NCBI GenBank assembly: GCA_022796855.1
Contig: JAAWJM010000010.1
Location: 1-55,248 of the forward strand
Origin: Clostridia bacterium
GTDB taxonomy: Bacteria; Bacillota; Clostridia; TANB77; CAG-508
Reading direction: 5' to 3'
Length of the DNA stretch: 55,248 bases
Below are positions 47,622 through 54,894 of the stretch, piece by piece; positions within the stretch are counted from its first letter, which is position 1; each line of letters opens with the position of its first letter. Under the pieces are notes generated by a model. That model saw only the letters and a program-made list of their open reading frames with translations. It was not told the DNA's origin and did not search any database. A program made the position numbers and the translations under genes.

Positions 47622-47810
47622 TTATAGATAAGTGATGTTGAAAGTTCTTGGGTTTTCTTCAAGCAGGTCTGCTGTTTTCCGCAAAATAGCAATGGTGCTT
47701 TCTAAGCTTGCGAAAGTAGAAACAGAAATCCCATTCACTTTGGGTCCATGGTCTGTTTTATCTCCAGAACAAGTGAGAATAACATTTCCTAATGGAAGCA
47801 TCTGTGACAT
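47622..47810 (-). CDS. Small protein of unknown function with an in-frame CGGA
   Basis: A 62-residue protein starting at 47810 with AAAGGAGGAAATT before it on the minus strand. Sequence opens MSQMLPLGNVILTCSGDKTDHGP and ends LLEENPRTFNITYL. GC content and codons (CTG, CGG, CCC) differ from the neighbourhood, suggesting acquisition. It has an in-frame CGGA (minus, 47678-47681). The zero frame gives ILRKTADLLEENP and ends at 47622; a +1 shift would give ILGKQQTC... to a different stop 11 codons further on. The unshifted version looks more protein-like, so I keep it, making this the one possible exception to CGGA recoding in the window. Confidence 0.55.
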   Translation of the reverse strand: MSQMLPLGNVILTCSGDKTDHGPKVNGISVSTFASLESTIAILRKTADLLEENPRTFNITYL

Positions 47811-47970
47811 AATAATTTCCTCCTTTATGTTATTAATACAATATATTATATACTAATTAACATAAAAATGCAAATAAAAAACATATTAATTATAATGAGT
47901 ATGTAATATATAAATAAAATTGAAATGTGCGATTCGAATGAATCTAAAGAAAAATGAATTATGAAAGGAT

Positions 47971-48217
47971 TTATTTATAAATTTGACCTCGGCTAGCAAC
48001 TTTTGTAACAAGGATAGTAAATGTGTTTTGATGAAATGTATAAATAATTCTATAATCTCCGTACTCGAAGACGATAATCATTTTTGGAATTAACTAATTT
48101 TTTTACATCACCACTTGGTAAATTGTAAATGGCTTTGTAAATACGGAGCCTTTGTGATTTGTCTTGCTTTTCAATAAATTTTAATGCCTTGGGTCTAATC
48201 GTTATTTTGTAAGTCAT
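47971..48217 (-). CDS. RelE/ParE-family toxin, with one CGGA site
   Basis: A protein of about 81 residues starting MTYKITIRPKALKFIEKQDKSQRLRIYKAIYNLPSGDVKKL. The zero frame stops at RVRRL; reading CGGA (minus, 48058-48061) as Gly gives LRVGDYRIIYTF, the hallmark of RelE-family toxins, and continues to RGQIYK and a TAA at 47971. Length 247 = 3n+1. RelE toxins cleave mRNA on the ribosome. The start overlaps the antitoxin gene by 23 bases, so they form an antitoxin-toxin operon on the minus strand. The toxin is made only if the recoding works. Confidence 0.85.
48058..48061 (-). other. CGGA +1 recoding site 13 (RelE-family toxin)
   Basis: Minus-strand context CGA GTA C GGA GAT TAT AGA, restoring the VGDYR motif. 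Confidence 0.88.
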
Positions 48218-48500
48218 CAATTGTCAACCCCTCTCTTTGTAAAATTTCTTCTAAAGAGATAGCATTTTTTGATTCTGATTCTTTTGTATCTTTGCATTCC
48301 ATTAAGTAATCGAGATACATTACCTTTTCTGTAATATCCATATGTTCTAGAATAATAGTAGGTTCTAATTTTAGTAATTCTGAGTCAATTGTTTTTTCCA
48401 TTAATAACCTAATTGAATTTAAACAATCGATGGTAAGTCTTGGGGTCATTTTAATAACATCTTTAATTGCTTGTAATTGTGCATCAGACATTTCTACCAA
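48195..48500 (-). CDS. Putative antitoxin of the RelE pair
   Basis: A 101-residue protein with GGAG just upstream of its start on the minus strand. The N-terminal half is helical (MSDAQLQAIKDVIKMTPRLTIDCLNSIRLLMEK), and the C-terminus (AISLEEILQREGLTIDDLQNND) resembles the toxin-wrapping tail of RelB/Phd-type antitoxins. It overlaps the toxin gene by 23 bases. Function is inferred from the partner. Confidence 0.7.
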   Translation of the reverse strand: MVEMSDAQLQAIKDVIKMTPRLTIDCLNSIRLLMEKTIDSELLKLEPTIILEHMDITEKVMYLDYLMECKDTKESESKNAISLEEILQREGLTIDDLQNND

Positions 48501-48553
48501 CTCCTTTCATACAACCATTATAACAGGATTAGAAGACAATTACAATAAAAAGC

Positions 48554-48582
48554 TTGAATATTTTTGCAACTTGTGGTAAGAT
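48554..48582 (+). promoter_or_regulatory. Promoter of the T-box pheST operon
   Basis: TTGAAT (48554-48559), 17-base spacer, TAAGAT (48577-48582). Confidence 0.5.
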
Positions 48583-48603
48583 AATAAACATAGAAAAACC
48601 ATA

Positions 48604-48840
48604 TAAAAAGCAAAGTAAGTTAGACTGTTTTGGAAAAAGAGAATTTGGGTATTAGCTGAGAGCCTAAATCCATAAATTTAACTGAAATTTCACTTTTTTG
48701 GTTCTAGTTTGAAGTGTAGTAGGGCTAGACGGTAGTTTACGTTATAACTGTAATGAGATTAATTATTTTAATTAATAAATTTAGGTGGTACCACGAATCC
48801 ATTTCGTCCTATATTGACTTAGGAGGAAATGGATTTTTTT
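48604..48840 (+). promoter_or_regulatory. T-box riboswitch, phenylalanine-specific
   Basis: The leader carries stem I elements (AGCTGAGAGCCT), a likely TTC (Phe) specifier at 48689-48691 in the sequence CTGAAATTTCAC, and the T-box AGGTGGTACCACG (48783-48795). It ends in a terminator ATCCATTTC...GAAATGGAT plus T run (48797-48840), which competes with the antiterminator. Uncharged tRNA-Phe would switch on the operon HAD-pheS-pheT. Confidence 0.92.
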
Positions 48841-48859
48841 AGTAGAGATAGGGGGAAAT

Positions 48860-49444
48860 ATGAGGATTGGAATTGATGTGGATAATATAATAACCGATAC
48901 AGTGCCTGTTGTAAAACAATATTGTGAAAAGTATCATAAGGAAGTTATCAAAAGAAATACACCTATGAAAGAAGATGGGTTTGCTAGTTATAATTTATAT
49001 GATTGGACAAAAGAAGAAAATGATAAATTTTGTATTCAGTATTTACAAGAAATTGTATTACAGGCAAAAGTAAAAGAAAATGCAAAAGAAGTTATTAAAC
49101 GCTTAAAACAAGAAGGACATTATATTTGCATTATTACGGCAAGAACAGAACCATATTTTAAAAATCCATATGAAATAACAGAAAAATTTTTAATCGAAAA
49201 TGGAATAGAATATGATAAATTGGTGGTAGGAACTATGGATAAAAAACAGGTATGTATGGAGAATCATATAGATATTATGCTAGATGATGAACCACAATAT
49301 ATTATTCCCATTGCTTTGTTAATACCAGTAATTACATTTGATGTAGTTTACAACAAAGAATGCGAAGAAAATAACATCATAAAGGTAAATACTTGGAAGG
49401 AAGTATATGATGTAATAAAACAATTAGAAAAGAAAGGAAGATAG
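48860..49444 (+). CDS. HAD phosphatase in the pheST operon (copy 2)
   Basis: A 194-residue HAD protein with [15 protein letters not shown] (catalytic Asp pair in DVD), [12 protein letters not shown] and [10 protein letters not shown]. It is a paralogue of the protein at 43348. Being placed between the T-box and pheS, and overlapping pheS by its stop codon (TAGTG), it is co-controlled by Phe-tRNA level. That suggests a role near phenylalanine metabolism or tRNA repair, but no direct evidence exists. Confidence 0.85.
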   Translation: MRIGIDVDNIITDTVPVVKQYCEKYHKEVIKRNTPMKEDGFASYNLYDWTKEENDKFCIQYLQEIVLQAKVKENAKEVIKRLKQEGHYICIITARTEPYFKNPYEITEKFLIENGIEYDKLVVGTMDKKQVCMENHIDIMLDDEPQYIIPIALLIPVITFDVVYNKECEENNIIKVNTWKEVYDVIKQLEKKGR

Positions 49445-49446
49445 TG

Positions 49447-50502
49447 ATGAAAGAACAAATTGAAAAAATGAAGGAACTTGCTAAAGAAGAAATTGTGAAG
49501 GCAGAGGATTTGCAAAGTTTAGATATGGTACGTGTAAAGTATTTAGGAAAAAAAGGGGAATTAACAGCGCTACTAAGAGGTATGGGAGCATTATCACCTG
49601 AAGAAAGACCAGTAGTTGGTGAATTGGTAAATAAGGTACGAGATGAGTTAGAAGATTTAATGAATACAAAAACCGAAGAATTAGAAGAGAAGAAATTACA
49701 ACAAAAATTGGAAGAAGAAACTATTGATATTACTCTTCCTTCTTCTAAAGTAAGAAGAGGAAGCAAACATCCAGTAAACCGCATTATTGAAGAATTAGAA
49801 GACTTATTTGTCTCCATGGGGTATGATGTAGTAGATGGACCAGAATTAGAAACCGACGAATATTGTTTTGAAAGATTAAATCTTCCAAAAGGTCATCCAG
49901 CAAGAGATATGCAAGACACTTTCTACATTACCACAGAATATTTACTAAGAACCCAGACATCTTCTGTGCAGGCACGAACCATGATGGCAAACAAAGAAAA
50001 AACACCAATTCGTGTCATATGCCCGGGAAAAACCTACCGTAGAGATGATGATGCAACGCATTCTCATCAATTTGGTCAAATTGAAGGATTGGTGATTGAT
50101 GAAGGCATTAGCCTTGCTCATTTAAAAGGAACCTTAGAAGTATTTGTTCGCCATATGTTAGGAAAAGATTCTAAACTACGTTTTAGACCAAGCTATTTCC
50201 CATTTACAGAACCATCTTATGAAGTTGATGTCAGTTGCTTTAAATGTGGAGGAAAAGGATGTAACCTTTGTAAACAAACGGGTTGGATTGAAATACTAGG
50301 TTCTGGAATGGTGCACCCAAATGTATTAAAAATGAATGGATATGACCCAGAAAAATACAGTGGATTTGCTTTTGGAACAGGACTAGACCGTTTGGCAATG
50401 TTTAAGTATGGAATTACAGATATTCGTTTGTTATATGCAAATGATGTAAGATTTTTAAGTCAATTTGACCGAAAAGATAATGAACAAGAAAGGAGAATAT
50501 AG
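49447..50502 (+). CDS. pheS: Phenylalanyl-tRNA synthetase alpha subunit
   Basis: A 351-residue class II synthetase subunit. ATG 49447 follows AAAGGAAG; the GTG at 49444 overlaps the upstream stop. It has an N-terminal coiled coil, motif 2 ([28 protein letters not shown]), the Cys-rich [13 protein letters not shown] insert and motif 3 ([18 protein letters not shown]). It forms the alpha2-beta2 enzyme with PheT. Confidence 0.97.
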   Translation: MKEQIEKMKELAKEEIVKAEDLQSLDMVRVKYLGKKGELTALLRGMGALSPEERPVVGELVNKVRDELEDLMNTKTEELEEKKLQQKLEEETIDITLPSSKVRRGSKHPVNRIIEELEDLFVSMGYDVVDGPELETDEYCFERLNLPKGHPARDMQDTFYITTEYLLRTQTSSVQARTMMANKEKTPIRVICPGKTYRRDDDATHSHQFGQIEGLVIDEGISLAHLKGTLEVFVRHMLGKDSKLRFRPSYFPFTEPSYEVDVSCFKCGGKGCNLCKQTGWIEILGSGMVHPNVLKMNGYDPEKYSGFAFGTGLDRLAMFKYGITDIRLLYANDVRFLSQFDRKDNEQERRI

Positions 50503-52872
50503 ATGAAATTAAGTACCAATTTTGTAAAAGATTATGTGGATATTGATGTAGAGGTAAAAAAACTTGCAGAAGATATGACAGGGGTAGGAAATGAATACGA
50601 TAGTGCAGAAAAATTAATTAATGCAACCAAACTAATTGTAGGGGAAGTAATCGAATGTGAAATGCACCCAGATTCTGACCATTTACACATTTGTAAAGTC
50701 AATATTGGAAGTGAAATACTAAACATTGTATGTGGTGCTCCAAATGTAAGAAAAGGATTAAAAGTAATTGTAGCACAAGTAGGTGCCGAACTACCAGGGG
50801 ACTTCAAAATAAAAAAAGGAATGATAAGAGGGCAAGAATCCAATGGAATGTTGTGTTCTATGCAAGAATTAGGATTAGAAAGTAAATTCCTAACCGAAGC
50901 GGATAAAAATGGGATTCATGAATTACCAAGTAATGCACAAGTAGGAGAAGACCCAATCAAACAATTAGAATTAGACGATGAAGTAATCGATTTTGAACTA
51001 ACTGCTAACCGTGGAGATTTACTAAGTATATTAGGAATGGCATATGAAATAGGAGCGATTTACGATAAAAAAGTAAAACCAATGGAGGTATCCTATAGCG
51101 AAAACAAAGAAAATATAAACGATACGTTTAAACTAAACATTGCTACCGACAATTGCAGTATCTTTTTATCCAAAAAAGTAAAAAATGTAACGATTAAAGA
51201 AAGCCCAGCCTTTATCAAAAATAGACTTATGGCTTCTGGTATACGACCAATCAACAATGTAGTAGATATTAGCAATTATGTGATGTTAGAAACCGGGCAA
51301 CCACTACATTTTTATGACGCCGATTCTTTAAAAGGAATGTTAGAAGTAAGAATGGCAAATGAAGCAGAAGAATTGACGACATTAGATGGTATCAAAAGAA
51401 ATTTATCAAAAGATGATATTGTCATATCCGATGGAACAAGAGCCATAGGGCTTGCTGGAGTGATGGGCGGACTAGATACAGAAATAGAAGATACCACAAA
51501 AAATATAATCATTGAATCAGCTATATTTGATGCAATTAAAGTAAGATGTACCTCCAAAAAAATTCTAAGAAGTGAAGCAAGTTCCCGTTTTGAAAAAGGG
51601 TTAGACCCCAATAGAACGTATCTTGCCATAGAACGTGCATGCCATATGCTAGAAAAATATGCAGATGCTGAAATTGTAGGAGGGATGGCAAAATACGATA
51701 CCACAAGTAAAGAAGATAAAAAAATCGATATAACATTTAAGAAAATTACGGATATTTTAGGATTAAACATACCAAAAGAAAGTATTTTAGATGCGTTTAG
51801 AAGACTTGGTTTTACTTATGAAGTAAAACAAGATATGATAACCGTATCTGTTCCAACAAGAAGAATTGATATTTCTATACCAGAAGACCTAATTGAAGAA
51901 GTAGGGCGTATTTATGGAGTAGACAATATAGAAGGTACTTTGCCAGTTATGCCATTAAAACCAGGAAGTTATGATAAAACGACAAGACAAATTAGAAACA
52001 AAATGATTGATTTAGGGTTAAACGAAACGTTATCTTATATTTTAGTAAACGACAAAGAAGCCAAACAATTTATGAAAGATGATAAAATAGGAACACTAAA
52101 ATTACTAGACCCACTAACCGAAGAAAGAAACACGTTAAGAGCAAGTATATTGCCATCTTTATATAAAATTTACGAATACAATATAGCAAGAAATGTAAAA
52201 GACGTATCAATTTTTGAAATTGGAAAAAGCTTTTACCAAAAAGACGAAGTATATGGAGAAGAAAGAAAATTATCAGCCTTACTTTCTGGTGAATACAATT
52301 TAGCAATGACCAGTAAAAAAGTAGATTTCTATGTAATAAAAGGTATAGTAGAAGAAATATTAGATTATTTGGGATATGTAGGAAGATACAGTTTTATGCC
52401 ATTAAAAGAAATACCACAAGAATTGCACCCAGGTCAAAGTGCCGAAATTAACCTAAATGGAGAAATGATTGGTTTAATAGGAAAAATACATCCTAAGAAA
52501 ACACAAAACGATGTATTTGTATTTGAAATCAACTTAGATAAATTACTAAGCAAAAAAACAGGAAAAATGAAATACAAAGAAATTTCAAAATATCCAGTCG
52601 TAAAAAAAGACCTAAGCATGGTAGTAGGAAAAGAAATTACCAATGAAGAACTACAAAAACAAATTAAAAAAGCAGCAGGCTCCTTATTAGTAGGCTCAAA
52701 AGTATTTGACTTATACACAGGTTCAAACATAGAAACAGGAAAAAAGAGCATGTCGTATTCACTAGAATTTAATGCAGACGATAGAACCCTAACCGATGAA
52801 GAAATCAACCAATTACTAGAAAAAATCATTGCTAACTTAGAAAAAACACTAGGAGCAGAGCTTCGAAAATAG
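50503..52872 (+). CDS. pheT: Phenylalanyl-tRNA synthetase beta subunit
   Basis: A 789-residue subunit starting at the base after the pheS stop codon. It has the tRNA-binding EMAP domain (HPDSDHLHICKVNIG...CGAPNVRKGLKVIVA), B3/B4 editing domain (GIRPINNVVDISNYVMLETGQPLH), B5 domain, the catalytic-like core and the C-terminal ferredoxin-like anticodon-binding domain (SKYPVVKKDLSMVVGKEI). No CGG codon in frame. Confidence 0.97.
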   Translation: MKLSTNFVKDYVDIDVEVKKLAEDMTGVGNEYDSAEKLINATKLIVGEVIECEMHPDSDHLHICKVNIGSEILNIVCGAPNVRKGLKVIVAQVGAELPGDFKIKKGMIRGQESNGMLCSMQELGLESKFLTEADKNGIHELPSNAQVGEDPIKQLELDDEVIDFELTANRGDLLSILGMAYEIGAIYDKKVKPMEVSYSENKENINDTFKLNIATDNCSIFLSKKVKNVTIKESPAFIKNRLMASGIRPINNVVDISNYVMLETGQPLHFYDADSLKGMLEVRMANEAEELTTLDGIKRNLSKDDIVISDGTRAIGLAGVMGGLDTEIEDTTKNIIIESAIFDAIKVRCTSKKILRSEASSRFEKGLDPNRTYLAIERACHMLEKYADAEIVGGMAKYDTTSKEDKKIDITFKKITDILGLNIPKESILDAFRRLGFTYEVKQDMITVSVPTRRIDISIPEDLIEEVGRIYGVDNIEGTLPVMPLKPGSYDKTTRQIRNKMIDLGLNETLSYILVNDKEAKQFMKDDKIGTLKLLDPLTEERNTLRASILPSLYKIYEYNIARNVKDVSIFEIGKSFYQKDEVYGEERKLSALLSGEYNLAMTSKKVDFYVIKGIVEEILDYLGYVGRYSFMPLKEIPQELHPGQSAEINLNGEMIGLIGKIHPKKTQNDVFVFEINLDKLLSKKTGKMKYKEISKYPVVKKDLSMVVGKEITNEELQKQIKKAAGSLLVGSKVFDLYTGSNIETGKKSMSYSLEFNADDRTLTDEEINQLLEKIIANLEKTLGAELRK

Positions 52873-52891
52873 GAGGAAATTTAAAAAAGTA

Positions 52892-52920
52892 TTGATTTTT
52901 CAAATAAAATGGAGTATAAT
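52892..52920 (+). promoter_or_regulatory. Promoter of the toxIN locus
   Basis: TTGATT (52892-52897), 17-base spacer, TATAAT (52915-52920). Confidence 0.7.
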
Positions 52921-52955
52921 GAATATACTATTAGAGATAAAGAGATTTATCAAAA

Positions 52956-53113
52956 ATTAGGTTAGTGCGAACCTTTGATTAAATTCATAAATAAGTACCA
53001 ATAGCATTAGGTTAGATATGAGCCTTTAGGATAAATCCTATAAACGAATATCCTTAAACATTAGGTTAGAAACGAGCCTTTAGAAATAATTCTATAAACG
53101 AGTTTCCAGAAAA
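52956..53113 (+). ncRNA. toxI: ToxI-like RNA antitoxin, three tandem repeats
   Basis: Three units starting at 52956, 53006 and 53060 (spacings 50 and 54 bases) share ATTAGGTTAG, 3-4 variable bases, GAACCTTT or GAGCCTTTAG, a variable arm and a TATAAACGA-type end. AGGT...ACCT pairing and a downstream A-rich tract are the plan of type III antitoxin pseudoknots. They lie between a promoter and a terminator, directly upstream of a ToxN-family gene, which is the standard toxIN arrangement. Repeat 1 is the most diverged. Confidence 0.8.
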
Positions 53114-53118
53114 AATGT

Positions 53119-53146
53119 GGGAGATACAAAACGTATCTCCCTTTTT
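53119..53146 (+). terminator. Attenuating terminator between toxI and toxN
   Basis: GGGAGATAC / GTATCTCCC with TTTTT. In toxIN systems such a terminator limits toxin mRNA relative to antitoxin RNA. Confidence 0.85.
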
Positions 53147-53163
53147 GTATGAAAGGAGGAAAC

Positions 53164-53628
53164 ATGAAAGATTACAAAAAAATAAAGTTACAAAAACTAA
53201 ATTTTTACATCATAGAAGAAAAATACGTTCAATATTTAAGCCAATTTGATAAACATATTGCATATAATAAAAGTGAAAAAAGACCTTACATAGGAGTTGT
53301 GCTTATTATGAAAGAGCAGTATTATTTTGCACCTTTATTTTCACCAAAGCAAAAACATAAACAATATAAAAATAATATATCCTTCTTTAAAATAGTTAAT
53401 GAAAAGACGAAGAGTAATTTAGGAATTATTCGTTTTTCGGATATGATACCAGTGCCACCAGAAAGTGTTTCATTGTTAGAGAGTGATACAAAAAGTTATG
53501 GATATAGAAGATTACTTTCTGAACAATACTCTTGTATTAATAAACCTGAAAATAGGAAGAAAATTTTAGAAAAAGCAGAAAAAATTTATTTGATTGTGAC
53601 AGGAAATGGAAAAAGCAGAATGGCATAA
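53164..53628 (+). CDS. toxN: ToxN/AbiQ-family endoribonuclease toxin
   Basis: A 154-residue protein. ATG 53164 is preferred since AAAGGAGG (53151-53158) is ideally placed; the ATG at 53149 overlaps it. Landmarks of the family: LNFYIIEEKYVQYLSQFD at the start, RPYIGVVL, FAPLFSPKQKHKQY (Ser and Lys of the active-site motif), LGIIRFSDMIPVP and ESVSLLE, YGYRRLLSEQYSCI. Type III toxins cleave RNA at A-rich sites and are held inactive by the repeat RNA; many defend against phages. The family is recognised by motif order. Confidence 0.88.
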   Translation: MKDYKKIKLQKLNFYIIEEKYVQYLSQFDKHIAYNKSEKRPYIGVVLIMKEQYYFAPLFSPKQKHKQYKNNISFFKIVNEKTKSNLGIIRFSDMIPVPPESVSLLESDTKSYGYRRLLSEQYSCINKPENRKKILEKAEKIYLIVTGNGKSRMA

Positions 53629-53786
53629 TTTTATAGGAACTTGAGTTGCAATTTTAAAGTATTGGAAGAAAAATGTTTACATTACAAAAACGAAGAAATA
53701 TTAAAATAGTATGTTCAATTATGAGAATGTGTGGTATTATTGGTATAATAATCCTATATAAAGTATATAGAAAGTTAGGGATATAA

Positions 53787-54599
53787 ATGGATAAAAGACC
53801 AATTGGAATATTTGATTCTGGTGTGGGAGGTATGACCGTATTAGCACAAATAAAAAAGTACCTTCCCAATGAAGATTTAATTTATTTAGGAGATACGAAA
53901 AATTTTCCGTATGGAGATAAGTCAAAAGAAACAATTATTAAATTATCAACGAAATGCATTGAATTTTTAATAAGACAAAAAGTAAAAATGATTATTATTG
54001 CATGTGGAACAGCCACAAGCCAAAGTTTAGAGGAAGTAAAGAAAATCTATCGATTACCAATCGAAGGAATTATTCATCCAACGGTACAAGACATAAAAAA
54101 TAGTATCAAAACAGAAAAACTTCGTATTGGTGTAATTGCAACAGAAGGAACCATACGAAGTAATAAATGGCAAGAAGAATTAATACGAGCAATGAAAGAA
54201 GTAGAAGTAATAAATAAAGCCTGCCCATTACTTGCACCAATGGCAGAACAAGGCTGGACCAATAATAAAGTAGCAAAAGAAGCAATTAAAGAATATATGA
54301 AACCATTTCAAAACCAGAAAATGGATAAATTAATTTTAGGTTGTACACATTATCCGTTATTTTGTGATTTGATGAAAGAAGAATTAGGAAATGATGTGGA
54401 AATTATAAACACAGGCGAAAAAATAGCAAAATATCTAAAAGAATATTTAGAAAAAGAAGAAATGGAAAACGAGGAACAACATGTAGGAAAAAGCAACTAT
54501 TATTTAACCGACACAGAATGTAATTTTATAGAAGTAGCAAGTAGACTATTGAAAGATGAAACGTTAGAAACAAAAATACAAAAAATAGATATTGAATAG
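53787..54599 (+). CDS. murI: Glutamate racemase
   Basis: A 270-residue racemase making D-glutamate for peptidoglycan. Both catalytic cysteines are present: the first in IIACGTATSQ (about residue 73), the second in LILGCTHYPLF (about 188). The start is IGIFDSGVGGMTVL; substrate motif GDTKNFPYGDKS. It has a weak ribosome site. No operon partner in the window. Confidence 0.97.
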   Translation: MDKRPIGIFDSGVGGMTVLAQIKKYLPNEDLIYLGDTKNFPYGDKSKETIIKLSTKCIEFLIRQKVKMIIIACGTATSQSLEEVKKIYRLPIEGIIHPTVQDIKNSIKTEKLRIGVIATEGTIRSNKWQEELIRAMKEVEVINKACPLLAPMAEQGWTNNKVAKEAIKEYMKPFQNQKMDKLILGCTHYPLFCDLMKEELGNDVEIINTGEKIAKYLKEYLEKEEMENEEQHVGKSNYYLTDTECNFIEVASRLLKDETLETKIQKIDIE

Positions 54600-54607
54600 G
54601 ACAAGAA

Positions 54608-54656
54608 AAATCCCCCAAATATAAATTACCAGAAAGAATTTATATTAGGGGGATTT
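54608..54656 (+). terminator. Terminator after murI
   Basis: AAATCCCCC...ATATAAATT / AATTTATAT...GGGGGATTT hairpin. Confidence 0.85.
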
Positions 54657-54704
54657 GATATGTTAATTATCACAAACAAAACCGAAAAAAGTAGAAACAC
54701 CCTC

Positions 54705-54733
54705 TTGACAATAATTAAGTCTAATAGTAAGAT
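54705..54733 (+). promoter_or_regulatory. Possible promoter of the pilin-like gene
   Basis: TTGACA (54705-54710), 17-base spacer, TAAGAT (54728-54733). A second TTGACA occurs at 54757. The rest of the 240-base leader up to 54894 shows no other gene. Confidence 0.5.
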
Positions 54734-54894
54734 AGAGACATAAATAAATGTGTGCATTGACAATTAAATAAGGGAAAGTATTTACAATGCTATTGTTATT
54801 TAAATAGAAATAGGAAAAATGTGCATATTTATGGAAAAAATGTAAACAATAAGAAAAAAGAAAAAAATGAAGAGAGAGGAGAACAAGAGAAAAC

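Noticed and set aside
47632..47856. Plus-strand frame opposite the 62-residue gene
   Set aside because: No ribosome site, while the minus-strand gene has AAAGGAGGAAATT.
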